From positions 56,362,342 through 56,426,341 of the forward strand of contig NC_079204.1 in assembly GCF_026745355.1 (NCBI RefSeq): a DNA stretch of 64,000 nt, given 5' to 3'. Made by a program: the position numbers and the translations under genes. Origin of the DNA: Beta vulgaris subsp. vulgaris (taxonomy: Eukaryota; Streptophyta; Magnoliopsida; Caryophyllales; Amaranthaceae). The notes beneath the pieces were generated by a model. That model saw nothing but the letters and a program-made list of their open reading frames with translations. It had not been told where the DNA came from and made no database searches. Shown one piece after another: positions 47,211 through 59,069 of the stretch; position 1 is the stretch's first letter, and every line of letters starts with the position of its first letter.

Positions 47211-47344
47211 GTTTTTCTTCTTGCTAATTAACTATAATGAGAAAGATGAGGAAGAACTAAAGAGGGTTATAATTAATTGAAGACTAAATGTATGTGTGTA
47301 TTGTATTAGTATTGTAGTTGTGTGAAGAGAATGGTATAGATAAA

Positions 47345-47370
47345 GACGTATTTATAATACTAGTAAAATG
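47345..47370 (-). promoter_or_regulatory. conserved TATA region of XTH copy 2
   Basis: Minus-strand TTACTAGTATTATAAATACG, about 140 bp upstream of the ATG. It matches the region 53073-53095 before copy 3 (TTACTAGTATATATACG), so the core promoter was conserved after duplication. Confidence 0.6.
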
Positions 47371-47581
47371 CAGAAAGATTAGTACGTACTACGTAGGCCA
47401 ATGCATGGGATTTAGAGGGAAGGTTCTTGTGTATATGTTGCACGCGGAAGCACCAACTGTGGATTTGAGGGTATAAGCTGGCTAACAATCCAATGGATCG
47501 AGTATATAGCCTATAGGTTAATTTTTAATTATGTTGGTGAAATTGGCATAAAGTCAATTAAAACAGTATTATATTTTAATA

Positions 47582-48158
47582 CTCCCTCCGTCTCATAATA
47601 CAATGTTTGTTTGTTTTGTACATGGTTTCCAAGACGGACTTTTGACCTTTGATATCTTTAATTTTTTATTAATAAAAAAATATAAAAATTTGATATTATG
47701 AAATTAAATATTGAAACGAATCTAACAAGATCACACATAAGTATGTTTTCTTGTACTTCCTCCGTTTCCTAAAGATCTTCCCTCTTTCCGTTTAAGTGCG
47801 TTTCCAAAAGATCTTCCCTCTTTTACTTTATTCCTTATTTGGAATTTTTGTTTTCCTTTTTACCCTCTCATGTCCCTATCATATGGTCCACCATTACATT
47901 ATTAATTCAATTTTACTCCCTTTCTCTCTCCTACTTTAACCCATTTTTATTTGTTTATTTATCTTAACCCCTTTCTCTCTCCTACTTTACCCACCCCACA
48001 CCCAACACAACTTGATTCTCATTGGTATCTGTAGTAACAGTAACAAGGAAGATCTTTAGGAAGCGGAGGGAGTATATATTAGTGATAATATTTGGTCAAA
48101 CATTTTAAAGTTTGACCCACCTAAAATGAAATAGACACTATATTATGAGACGGAATTT
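47582..48158. mobile_element. Stowaway-like MITE interrupted by another MITE
   Basis: Left end CTCCCTCCGTCTCATAATAC; worn right end CACTATATTATGAGACGGA. The interior is interrupted at 47757-48072. The intact relative at 52007-52352 shows the uninterrupted order. Confidence 0.75.
47757..48072. mobile_element. Stowaway-like MITE nested in another
   Basis: CTTCCTCCGTTTCCTAAAGA at the left and TCTTTAGGAAGCGGAGGGAG at the right are near-perfect inverted repeats, with TA on each side. Confidence 0.85.
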
Positions 48159-48333
48159 TAAGTGTTTTTGGTGGTAAATTTTAATTAGATGATCTTATAT
48201 GAAGTTTGCAATTTTTTTAAAACAAAATACTGCCTAAATATAATCCATAAAAAATAATTTTTTTTATTATAATATAATGGATGTCGAGTCAAACTCCGAT
48301 AAAAAAACTATTTTATTATATATGTTGGTCTAA

Positions 48334-48527
48334 GGGTCTGTTCTCTTCGACATAAAACAGCTGAACCGAACTGAACTGGATTGAATTGAAATGAACTGAA
48401 TCGAACTGAACTGAAATGAAATGAATAATGATATGTGAGAGTAAAAGTATTGCCCACGGTTGAACTGAATTGAACCGAACCTAACTGAATTGAACTGAAC
48501 TGAAAATAAGTTGGGGAGAACAGGCCC
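48334..48527. mobile_element. Tourist-like MITE with CTGAA-rich interior
   Basis: GGGTCTGTTCTC..GAGAACAGGCCC termini flanked by TAA on both sides (48331-48333, 48528-48530). The interior is mostly CTGAA/TTGAA pentamers. TAA duplication and GGxCTGTTC ends fit PIF/Harbinger Tourist MITEs. Confidence 0.85.
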
Positions 48528-48649
48528 TAAGAGCCCTCTTTTCATTTGGGTTGGCGCTCTAATCAAGGGCAAGGCTTAACCAGCACTCCGCGCAAGCCCC
48601 CCAAAAATAAGGGCTACGAAAATATAGTATATATTCTTATTAAAGTAGA

Positions 48650-48870
48650 AAAATTGATTTGGAACAGTGGTGATTGAAATGGTCTTAAATGTTAGAGGTT
48701 AAGAGGTCGAATCTTGGTAATGTCTTTTTAGGAAGAGTCCTTACTTTTCCCTCACCCCCATCTTCTATTTTTTTCTAGTAGATGTATGATGTAATTTGAC
48801 ATTCTCTCTATAATCTAGCGAAGTTAGTTTATGTTAATAAAATCAACTTTTTTTATAAAAAAAAAAAAGC
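48650..48870 (+). mobile_element. possible SINE
   Basis: ACAGTGGTGATTGAAATGGT followed by AGAGGTCGAATCTTGG resembles A and B boxes; it ends with an A-run at about 48855-48870. No clear target duplication. Confidence 0.35.
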
Positions 48871-48998
48871 GAAAATTTAAAGGTCCCATTTCAAGAATAT
48901 GTACAAGGTCTCCAACCGCCTAACCCCGACTCTGGCTCTAATCCCACAATTATTTTTTATAATTAATGAAAATATCAAATACTCCTAATGGACGTATT

Positions 48999-49267
48999 CA
49001 GGGCCGTCTTGGAGATTTTGGGGCCCCGGTTCTAACATGAAAATTGGGCCCCTAAATTTATAAAAAAATAAAGATAGAAGGTTAGAGTTCTAAAGATAGA
49101 AAGTTGAAAATCTAAAGATAAATCATTGACAAATTTATTAAGGATGGGAAACAAGGTGATTTCTTCAAATATGAAGTAAAATTTTCAAAATAACATATTT
49201 TGGGGCCTTTATATTTTTGAGGGTCCTGTGCTGTTGGGCTCCTTGCACACCCTCATCTACCCCTATG
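48999..49267. mobile_element. hAT-like MITE
   Basis: Starts CAGGGCCGTCTTGGAG and is bracketed by GACGTATT (48991-48998 and 49268-49275; the match extends to ATGGACGTATT). The GGGGCCC-rich start is like the copy in XTH copy 2 intron 1. The right terminus is weak. Confidence 0.55.
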
Positions 49268-49275
49268 GACGTATT

Positions 49276-50050
49276 AACATGTTACTTCAAATTAGTAGTA
49301 GCCATGGGAAGTGAAACCAGCCAGATCTAGCTTGTTCAATCATGTAGTATATTTTAAAACATGCTATGTCAACGCATATATCTTTCCCTGAGTAATGACT
49401 ATTAAGTGACTAAGCTCATTTTGAAAGTATACCACTTTAATTAGGTCAATTAACGCATCTCCTAATGGAAAACACCTTCCCCAGAGACCCTCAAAAAATA
49501 AAAGCACCTTCCCCAGTAATTGCTTCAACGAGTACAGCATCATGCATATGAAGTATAATTTGCTTCTTCTAAAGGAAAGCATTTTTTTGACAACGCGAAA
49601 ACACAATAGTGGTCAGTAAGATAAATTTTAGACTAATAACACGATAACATTAATCTAAATTTCAATCAATTGAGACTTTTAGACTAATAACACGATAATG
49701 TTAATGATCTAGTTATCAATCAATTGAAACTTTTTTATGATAACATAGATCATATATCTAGTGGCTCTATTTACCATAAGAAGAAGTGATTTCGAGCCAT
49801 ATTCATTGCTACTTCATATTTCATGGGTTGAGCAGGTTGAAGATAAATTTTTAAAATTTGGTTGTATTATCTTTATCTTTGTCTCTTTTGAAGAAAATAT
49901 CTATTTGTTGAGAAAGAAAGTTTTGAATCTTGGGCAACAAATTTGGTCTTGGAAGTGAGAAAAGTTTTAGTTTTCAGCCTTGGCCTAGCCCTTAAGAGAG
50001 GACAAGTCCAATAGGCTTTGTATTGGGGTGCAAAAAGAAAGAATAAGACA
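49276..50050. other. spacer without recognisable gene
   Basis: Only short unrelated frames. AGACTAATAACACGATAA recurs at about 49629 and 49680 with AATCAATTGA(G/A)AC after each, a small local duplication of about 50 bp. Confidence 0.4.
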
Positions 50051-50062
50051 GGGTGTAGAGAG

Positions 50063-50296
50063 TTTTTCTTTTATTCGGTAATTTACTGGTCCAAACAGGC
50101 TCAACACTTATGAGTTAGGAGGTAAGAAGGGGATCTCAAACCATAAGGAAACTTCCAGAGACTGGAAAGTGAAAATTTATACCCAGAAACATAAATCCAC
50201 ACAAACACCCCAAATATAGAATTGATGAAAATCGAACTCCCGACCATGAGGTTGGGAGGTGGGAGCTCCAACCACTGGGATCCCACATGATTCTCT
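50063..50296 (-). mobile_element. tRNA-derived SINE, third family
   Basis: Flanked by GGTGTAGAGAG (50052-50062 and 50297-50307). On the minus strand: GGGATCCCAGTGGTTGGAGC (A-box region), CATGGTCGGGAGTTCGATTT (B-box region), then a body ending in a T-rich/A-rich tail next to 50063. Confidence 0.8.
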
Positions 50297-50710
50297 GGTG
50301 TAGAGAGAATATGAACTAGATACTTTTACAAGTTGCAATTATATCAACTAGCCTTATATGCACGTAATGTGTGCAAATTAACTGTGTTTGCATTATGTCT
50401 TTAAAAAAAACGGTTGTTCAGTTGAAATGTGATACTTTTTATTTCTTTTTTTCTCCCTCTTTTTTCGTTTAAACAGATCAGTTGGTTATTCCCCCTATTT
50501 TTTATTTTTTGGTATCCCCATGTATTGTCTTATATAATAGAGATTATGATCTATTAGTAAAATAAAATAAAATAATTTGATTACATTAACTTTCATGATT
50601 AATTAAGGAGGCATATATAAATGCAAATAAAGGATGAAATGGTAGACCATTGCAAAATTCATCCCCTCCCCCCCCCCTCCCCCCCTAAAAAAAAGTCCTA
50701 ACTAGACCCT

Positions 50711-52894
50711 TCAATGGTTGCATTCCGGAGGACAACCATGAGAGAATCTCTTCCAATCTTTACAATAATCATAAATCATGAAATATTTTTGAACCCATCT
50801 CATTCTCCTCCTTCCATTAGCATCAAGATCGTGGGTCCTCCATCTGCCACGTGTACTCTTCCCTTTAGTTGAACCGTGGGTGTTAGTAAAGGCTGCAGGC
50901 CCAGTAGCACAAGAAGATGGGCCTCTACTTGACCCAACACAAGCATCAATGTTGAATTTTCCATAATAGGCCGTGAAAGGGGCCTTGGACCAATCTGTTT
51001 TCACCAATCCACCTTGGGTGGCCCAATCATCAGCATTCCATAAGCTAGAGTAAATTCTCATGGGTTGTTTCTTTGGGAAAGCTATTCCATGATCTTCATA
51101 GTTTCTAAATACCCTTATTGGTGTTTCATCCACCAAGAACCTACATATACAAATATAATATTAGAATGAGTTTCGGTCTCAATTATACATACTTTCCTCA
51201 TTATAAAATAAAGGCAAAAATAGCCTCAACACCCTGAACTATAGCAACACCACCAACTATGACTAGTAGCCTAAACACCTATGATGCAGTTTGTACCACC
51301 AACTACGGGGTGGGGTGCAGTTTGTACCATAAAAACCTACCGTCTTCGGCAATATATTAGGCTTTCGGCCTTATTTATGGTACAGAATGCACCCTACCCC
51401 ATAGTTGGTGGTATTTAGGCTACTAGTCGTAGTTGGTGTTGGGTACACCCGAACTATAATTCAGGGTGTTGATGCCAATTTTGCCTAAAACTAATGAAAC
51501 GCTTTTTTAAAAAAAATTCTCACATAAATTATTTCAGAATGGAGAAAGTATTACACTTTGTCCATGTTGAAATTCAAATCAAATCAAGAGTTACAAAGAA
51601 AGTGTTGATTCTATCCGACTTACATGATGAGTTTTGGGTTCCAAACGATGGAATACGTATGGAAGTTCTTGGTTGGGTCAAACCAAAGGTGGAATTGTTG
51701 CTCCCTGTTACCATGCCCTTGACTGAACACATTAGTGTGTAGGGTGTAAGGTTGGCCACTCACATTTCCCAAGAACTCGAAATCGATCTCGTCGTGTGTA
51801 CCTGTATTTTGATCGGATGACATCTACAAGTAAAAAGGACACAATTAGTTGCTACACTATAACATTACTAGACTATTAGGGGTGCGCACCGGTCCAAGAT
51901 CAAAACCGGTCGGACTAGAATTCGGGAATTTCTTGGACCAGGATCGGACCGGAAAATTTTCGGTTCGGTATTTTTCCGGTCCAGGATAATGACGTTGATT
52001 ATATTACTCCCTCCGTCCCATAATATAGTGTTTCCATTTTATTTTAGGTGTCCCAGAATATTGTTCTTGTTTATGTTTTCTTTAATTCCACAATTTTTCC
52101 TGATTTGCCTAAAAAACCAATGCAATCATCATATATTTGTTCTTTGGAAATAGTGTTTTTTCTTTGTTTATTGAACCTAAGGGTTGAATTAGTCATATAT
52201 TTAATGTTCTTTCACTCATTATTCACCATTCTCCCTCCTAAAATCAGCTTTTTTTTCCGACAACATTAATTATTTATCATTCATGTTCCACATACCTTAA
52301 TTCTCGCAAAAGATGAGAAATAAACACTATATTATATATGAGACGAAGGGAGTATAAAATAGTATGTGTAATCGTCTAAAGTGTAAATGTTTTATGACAA
52401 ACTATATACTTACGTACTTTACCAATGGTGTATTAGCCTAGTGGTTAAGATTGAGGTATTGTGAATGATAGGTCACAAGTTTGAATCCCCCCTCCCCTTC
52501 TTTGTACTCTGTACTGCCTTCATGGCTCATGTGAATAAAAAAAATATACCACGAACTTTAATATTCATTATAGAAACTGACTTACGTAAAGGGTGGTAAC
52601 TGTGCCAGCAGAGTTACCAGCAACAAGCTTCACCTCCATATCGATCCTACCATACAAATATTCTTTCTTAGAACGAAATCCAGATCCCGAAAACTTATCT
52701 AAGGACAAAGAGAGGAACTGGCTACGTCGTCCAGAAATTCGAACCCTATTGCCTCCAAAAGTGGGCTCAAACTCGTCATAAAATTGGCCTGCACCATGGG
52801 CAGTAGAGCATACTATAAGAACAACAATTGTAGTAACAATTTTAAGCAAAACCACCTTGTCTTGCCACAATTGATTGGATAAATTTACTCCCAT
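50711..52894 (-). CDS. xyloglucan endotransglucosylase/hydrolase, tandem copy 3
   Basis: Exons 52894-52586, 51823-51624, 51140-50711; 312 residues. The ATG at 52894 ([18 protein letters not shown]) is preferred because it aligns with copy 2 ([10 protein letters not shown]); an in-frame ATG at 52915 would add 7 residues. Signal peptide ends at TAHGAGQF. Exon 2 has [11 protein letters not shown] with NVSG. Exon 3 keeps DACV, SSC, YDYC and PPEC cysteines. Both introns carry transposons: a long-TIR MITE in intron 2 (51213-51485), and a Stowaway-like MITE and a SINE in intron 1. All splice sites remain intact. Confidence 0.93.
51213..51485. mobile_element. long-TIR MITE (Mutator-like) in intron 2 of XTH copy 3
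   Basis: Terminal inverted repeats of about 60 bp: the left GGCAAAAATAGCCTCAACAC and the inverse of the right GGCAAAATTGGCATCAACAC continue through GACTAGTAGCCTAAA. Flanks TAAAATAAA and TAAAACTAA could be a 9-bp duplication with two changes. Confidence 0.75.
51878..51996. repeat. CCGGT-rich degenerate repeat
   Basis: AGGGGTGCGCACCGGTCC followed by repeated ACCGG/CCGGTC words. Looks like one end of an hAT-type MITE; the other end is not seen, possibly cut by the Stowaway-like insertion at 52007. Confidence 0.4.
52007..52352. mobile_element. Stowaway-like MITE in intron 1 of XTH copy 3
   Basis: CTCCCTCCGTCCCATAATAT at the left and ATGAGACGAAGGGAG at the right, flanked by TA. Same family as the interrupted copy at 47582 (shared ATAATATAGTGTTTCCATTT block). 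Confidence 0.85.
52422..52544 (+). mobile_element. tRNA-derived SINE in intron 1 of XTH copy 3
   Basis: TTAGCCTAGTGGTTAAGATT (A-box region), CACAAGTTTGAATCCCC (B-box region), a body through CTGCCTTCATGGCTCATG, ending in an A-run. Flanks TATACTTACGTACTTTA and TATACCACGAACTTTA look like a worn target duplication. Same family as about 8650-8758. Confidence 0.8.
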
Positions 52895-53072
52895 GATTAT
52901 AGTTAGGAGATCCACTACTACAAAAACTAGAATATGAAACGCTAGATAGAGAACAGTTAAGTTTTTTAAGCGTTTTGTAGGTTTCTAAAAGGAAATATAA
53001 GGAGGATTAATTTGACACTTAGTAGTTAGTAGCTAAAGTGTGGGAGTTGGTTAAGAAAGAGTGAAAGAATAG

Positions 53073-53095
53073 ACGTATATATACTAGTAAAATGT
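53073..53095 (-). promoter_or_regulatory. conserved TATA region of XTH copy 3
   Basis: Minus-strand TTACTAGTATATATACGTCT, about 190 bp upstream of the ATG, matching the copy 2 promoter. Confidence 0.55.
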
Positions 53096-53529
53096 AAGAA
53101 AAATCACATGGTAATGTGAAGAGAATTTTCAGTATAAGTAATGTAAGACAAGGTTACACTAATTGGAGTTAGTAGCATTATTAGCTGGCCTATTATCATG
53201 CTTTCTGAACTATACTGAACGATCTGGAAGTGAATAATTATGCTTTTTGTAAGTTTCCTTGGTTTTGGTTGGCATTCTTATTGATCCTTTGTTTATATGA
53301 TTAATTATGTTGTACATTTTAGATCATGTAGCACCGAAATGGAGTGTATTATGTGTGCTTCATAGGTTTTGTGTCGAATTTACAATAGCTTATGTTGTGA
53401 CAGATGTAATTAATGAACAAAGAATTTAAAGAAGAATAACGCTAATATTTTACGTACGTGGTTAATTAACCATGTGTTAGCTACGTTTACACGACAAGGA
53501 AAACTGATTTAATTAGGTTTGTGAGAGAG

Positions 53530-55293
53530 TACATATTACAAAAATCCGTAGTGAAGCAGAAAAAAAAAGTTTTACATAATACCTTTCTTATGATTTTAAT
53601 TATGTTTATGATTTAAAAAGGGTTTTACTAATTATAAGTTGCTGAAAATTTTATAAAAATGCTTATGATGGAGTTTTTATGACCAAAGTATGATTTTTTT
53701 AAGGGTATTTAACAGCTGGTATAGTAGTACTATACTAGGAGGCTTTAATAATTAAGATTTAATGATAAGAAAGGTTTTTAAACACTTTTAAAGAGGGTTT
53801 AAAGTATTTTATATTGCTGGAAATTTTTAGAGTATTAATTTGTGGTTATGTTGATTATTGTTAGGTGAAGAATTCTCTTTAGGCGACTTTTAAGCTTCTG
53901 AAAAATGGCCTCTCGTTTTGTCAACACAAGGTACATACATACCTATGTGTTGATTGGATTAGTATCATGTCCTAAGGATGGGATTTATATAATATCATGC
54001 ATAGGGAACTATTTTTAGTTCATATATGATTTATATTCAACTGGATGTACATATTTTATGTCGTTGTATGACGTATGTTGATTATGATGATGATATTATG
54101 TTTGTATGGAAAATTGATGCAAGCATATGAGATTTGAGAACTTTATTTTATTGATTCACATGAGAGATATTAATATTTATGTTGATATTGGATCATGATT
54201 GAATCATGTTGTTCCCTTTGGATTATTGATCGAATTACTTATGAGGGGCGAGGGCCTTATTTGGTAAGTTGCTTATTTTGTCTATGAAAGGTTGGTTGGT
54301 TGTTGACTTGGTTCAACAAATAAATAAAGGTTATGGATTTAATATTGGAATTAATCTTGGGTTGTTAAGTTGATGATCATCTTATCTAACCCTGATATAA
54401 AAATGGTAGTGTATGATTCATGATGATTATATTATGTGTCCTACTACTTGTGAGTCATAGCAAGTGAATACATAATTAATCATGTAAAATAAAAAGCGAA
54501 TATCAATAGCTTTAGACTTGTGCACGTTTGAAGTGTTAGACTAGTATGAGTTGGAGTACATGGTGGTAGCCCATGACTTTTCTTCGGACCGAATTGATCA
54601 CCGTGTCATATTTTTATTTTAAAGGTTCCTCGATATCGTAGGTTAGAGGAGTACAAAGTCGCCCCCGTACTTCGTCTTCTAGATTGAAGACTGATTTTGG
54701 TTTAGACAACTCGTTTCATTGACTATTTCGTCTAAATTAAATACACTTATTGGTTGTGGAGTTTTGTTCAGTAGAATTAAGCAGTTTGCTATGTTGTTAT
54801 ATTATTATCTATCCCTACTCAATATTTATTAGTATCATGTTAGGTTTTATAGTTATTTACTATGTAGTAATACTCAGCTTTGCTGATTACGTGTTTTGTG
54901 TGTGTTGATCATGCATGACTATGCCTTATTGATCCTACGATGACCCAATTGGTAAGCAGTTTCTTGGGATCAATAAATAAAGCATCGTCGTTCACAGATT
55001 GAAGATGATGTATCATGGGTTCGGGAAATTGGAGAGCTTGTGTTGACTTTAATTATTTCATAGTTGACTTTTACTTTTGAGATCGAATTTTGACTTTATT
55101 TTGGTTTGACATTTGGAGTTGACTTTTTGGCTGATTAAGTTTTATTTTCAAAGTTTATCTATTATTATTTCTGCTGCAAAATTCTAAATAAGCCGATACG
55201 TTATTATCACACGGGCGATAATGCTTTGATAATTCTCTAAGTTTTATATTGAAAATGTATTTTCGAAAAATAGAGAATTGTCGAGGTGTTACA
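53530..55293. mobile_element. possible LTR remnant
   Basis: Gene-free stretch ending GAGAATTGTCGAGGTGTTACA, a terminus seen in many plant gypsy LTRs. No matching start, target duplication or internal retroelement sequence was found, so a solo or truncated LTR is only a guess. Confidence 0.3.
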
Positions 55294-55344
55294 GTTCTTG
55301 CCTCCTTTATCGCACGCCCAAGCCGAGGACAGCACGTCCTAGTG

Positions 55345-55577
55345 TGGTTTTTGAGATGAATAGGGGTGGTGCTGCAGCTAATGGAAATAGGGGGTTAAAG
55401 AAAGATAGAAGGGTCATCGTTGGCATAGAGAAAAAACACACCAGAAAATGGAAATAGGTTTCTTCTTGCAAGAAAATTTTAGTTTGTGGTTTCTTTTTGT
55501 AAAGAATGCTTTATAAGTTTTAATTTTTTTTTTCCAAATTTAACTTTTAAAAGGTTTTTTTTGACAATTTTAGTAAA
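55345..55577. repeat. truncated relative of the MITE at 1720
   Basis: TTTTTGAGATG, TAATGGAAATAGGGGGT, GAAATAGGTTTCTTCTTGC, TAAAGAATGCTTTA and CTTTTAAAAGGTTTTTTTTG occur in the same order as in 1850-2070; the left end is missing. Confidence 0.75.
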
Positions 55578-56192
55578 AGTATATACCAGAGGAGTATCCA
55601 ACAGTTTGTTTAAAGCTACAAATAGCAATACGTTGCAGCGCTACTGCGCTAGGATAACTATATATCGATCTTAAAATAAGTAAGTAAGCTAAGACTTCAA
55701 ACAACTTAACCAATTAATTGAGATGATACAAATTAAAGCATGTGTTTCTAAATTCTAAGTTCTAATTCAGTACAATGGTTCTTTTTATAGCATTAGATAT
55801 CGCACGAGTCCACGATTAGTGAGCTGTTAAACTATAACAAATAATTACTATTATTATGTATTTATAATATAGCTCAATACATACGCAAACATCTACTTCG
55901 ATATGCATGCACACAAGCACAACCTTTCGTGATTACTGACTTACTCTTGTGATAAATAATAATATTATCGCAAACTCACACTTCATTATAGTACATCAAT
56001 AATAAAAGCATGGTATAAAGAATTAACATGGTGGTATTACATAAATTTCGTTATAATTGCAGGAATTTAACAAAGTACACAAACTCATACAATACATATA
56101 ATTACGAGATATAATTAATTATGAGGTTTGTTAAACATCGCCCCAAGTTCAGTTGTCGACCATGCATCTTCTGCATGTCCATAATACTCTCC
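55578..56192. other. spacer 3' of XTH copy 4
   Basis: AT-rich, with no gene recognised; it should include the 3' untranslated region of copy 4. Confidence 0.4.
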
Positions 56193-58639
56193 TTAAACTC
56201 CTCCATGCTTGCATTCTGGAGGAAAAGTTTGAGAGAACCTCTTCCAATCAGTGCAATAATTATAAATCATATAGTTCTTTTGAACCCACCTCAATCTCAT
56301 TCTAGTATATGCATTGAGATCATGGCTCTTCCATTTTCCATTGATTGATGTATCAATGTTGAAGTTACGATAATAGGCTGTGAAGGGAGCTTTGGACCAA
56401 TCTGTCTTTACTAATCCACCTTGTGTAGCCCAATCGTCGGCATTCCAAAGACTTGCGTAAATTTTTTGGCGTTGGTTTTTAGGGAAAAACATAATTCCGC
56501 GATCTTCATAATTTCTAAATACTCTTAATGGTGTTTCATCCACCAAGAACCTATAAATTAACCATGAATGTACAAAAGAGTTAACACAAGTCTTAGCTAT
56601 ATATATATATAGGAGGGATTATTATGTGTTCGACAACAAAAAAAAACTTTAAAAATACGAGCTACTTGCGCTAGATTCATTCGTATTTTTATGGGTCGAG
56701 TAGAGCTAAACTCGATTTAAGAGACTCGTGAACAAATTCAAAATTTAATTTATAATGTTAACATATTAACAAAAACTATGTTATAGAATGTTATGACCAG
56801 AACAAGCGTATGCAATGATTACACTTTTTTCACTCAAGTGAAGTTATCAACTTTCTAACTTCTAAGTTAATTAGAGATAGCTCATTACTTGGGTAGAGCT
56901 TGAGGTATTGAGCCGAGCTAAGCTACCCCAAGCTCAAGTTGAGTTCGACTTGTCATATATTGCCCCTAACTAAAAGTTAATTTCTAGTCTCGTGTATATA
57001 ATAATTTGACATGTGTTTATTTAATATTATATATGTCTTCTTTAATTACAATATTTAATTTGATTATTTTAATACACTCATTAAAAAGGCAAATGTTGCA
57101 TTAAAAAAACAGAGATAGTACGTAATAAAATACTCTCTAAACTCGGAAAAATTTTTTTGATCATGTTAGACTTACATGATGAGTCTTGGATTCCAAACAA
57201 TGGAATAGGTATGAAAGTTAATGGTTGGATCGAACCAAAGATGGAATTGTTGCTCTCTGTTGCCTTCTCCTTGGCTAAATACATTGGTATGAATAGTATA
57301 AGGTTGCCCACTAACATTTCCTAAGAACTCAAAATCAATTTCATCGTGTCTTCCTGTGCTTTGATCGGATGATAACTGCATAACATATACAATGACATGA
57401 TTATTTATATATTCAACAATACCAAGCTCACATATTTTTGGAGTAACAACAAATCAAGTAGATAATGTTACAATAGAAACATATATAGGTGTTGTTTAGT
57501 TGTCGGTAATGCTACTTATAGACATTGGATAGTTGATAAGTTGTCAATATATGCATTATTGGTTAGGCTAGGAAGTTGTCGGTAATAAATTTTTCATTTC
57601 GTCTTCTAAGAATTAAAAAACTAGTATACAAAGTAATAAATATATTTTTGGTTATTGGAGCATATTACAAGTCAATATACAAACAAACAAAAACATTAAA
57701 TGTCATTTATACTAATATATTAAAAAACGTTCCTAAATCAGGAACGATGCACGTGGTGGCGTCTTCGCTTGAAGTGTTTTATACTACTATGTAATCCATA
57801 TACACTAAAAAAAAATAGAAAATATATTATGTAAGATTCAATTTTGAAATCACAAACATATATACTAATGTCTTAATCATAAAACTAAGTGATATTTGAT
57901 GCTATTATTTCAATGTAAAATATTAATAAATGAAAGATATAATTATTCGGGACGTAGTCCTGGTCTAAATATTAGTTTACTAATTAAAAACCACAATTAC
58001 GTCAAAAAAAAAAAGAATTACCATACTATAGAGATTAGAAAGATTATATACATCTAATAAAAACGGATTAGACTTAAGGATTAATTGTTTACTAAGAAAT
58101 GAGAATAATGTTTGTACACACAAATACCAATATACTATTGGAGTAGTACTTGATATAGTAGTTTGGTTTGTACATTCCATACCACTAAAGGCACTTTGAA
58201 AGTAGGATTTCCTCTTATTATTCCCCCTACTTTCAAAGAACCTTGCCTGCAAACCCAGATCGGATTGACCTCAGCGAGGTTCCAGTCCAATTAGGGCGCG
58301 TTCTTCTTAACTTAAAACAAAAAAGAAGTTAAAACAACTTACATATAAGGTAGTGACAGTCCCAGCAGAATTCCCACCTACAAGTTTTAGTTGCATATCA
58401 ACCCTTCCAAACATGTAATCTTTTTTAGAACGAAACCCAGAGCCAGAACCCTTGTCTAAAGACAGCGCAAGTGTTTGGCCTCCTGGACCAGATACTCGAA
58501 CCCTTTGACCACCAAAAGTTGGTTCGAACTCAGCATTGAAGTTACCTGCACCATATGCAGTAGGGCTAACTACAAGAACAATCACCATAACAAATTTAAA
58601 CACAAGCATCTTTTCATGCATATTTGATGATATTCTCAT
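56193..58639 (-). CDS. xyloglucan endotransglucosylase/hydrolase, tandem copy 4 with shortened C-terminal loop
   Basis: Exons 58639-58343, 57375-57176, 56550-56193; 284 residues. Signal peptide ends at TAYGAGNF. Exon 2 has [11 protein letters not shown] and the NVSG site, so the catalytic pair is intact. Exon 3 differs: after [21 protein letters not shown] it lacks about 25 residues present in copies 1-3, including the DACV and SSC cysteines, while the last two (YNYC, PPEC) remain. One of the usual XTH C-terminal disulfides is therefore gone. Exon 1 is also the most diverged ([28 protein letters not shown]). It is upstream-most in transcription order and probably the oldest split in the array. 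Confidence 0.93.
57376..58342. other. intron 1 of XTH copy 4
   Basis: AT-rich, 967 bp. A small inverted repeat, CTTTGAAAGTAGG and CCTACTTTCAAAG, flanks 20 bases at about 58193-58240. No mobile element assigned. Confidence 0.45.
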
Positions 58640-58699
58640 TATATTGTTGAGAAGATAAGTTGATAATTAGATAGATGTGGTTAAATAAGAGTGGAAAGA

Positions 58700-58716
58700 T
58701 GAGATATATATAGTAG
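58700..58716 (-). promoter_or_regulatory. TATA region of XTH copy 4
   Basis: Minus-strand CTATATATATCTCATC about 70 bp upstream of the start codon. Confidence 0.5.
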
Positions 58717-59069
58717 ATAATATATGTGAGTGCATGTTAATACTACTAGTACAAAGGAAGATTCATAGTTTGAGTGATGTGATAAGGGAAGGCAACAACT
58801 AGAGTGGGGATCATTTGGCAAGCTGGCTAATAGTTGAACTCAACCGAAAATTTGATCCGAAATTGAATTTGTGTTTTTGAGTAGGGTCCCTTTTTGATTT
58901 GATTGGTACTGTAGTTCTACTGATTTTGTGGACTATATTTTGCTGTAAAATTATGATTGTGTCTTTTATAGAGTCCTACTATTTGGAAAATAGAAACATG
59001 TGACTTGCTCCTTGGGGGGATTTAAATAAATTCATCTAATGGGTTGCTCTTATTACTATTACTCTATTA

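Noticed and set aside
53530..55293. Full LTR retrotransposon
   Set aside because: Only one LTR-like terminus; no second LTR, primer site or coding remnant found.
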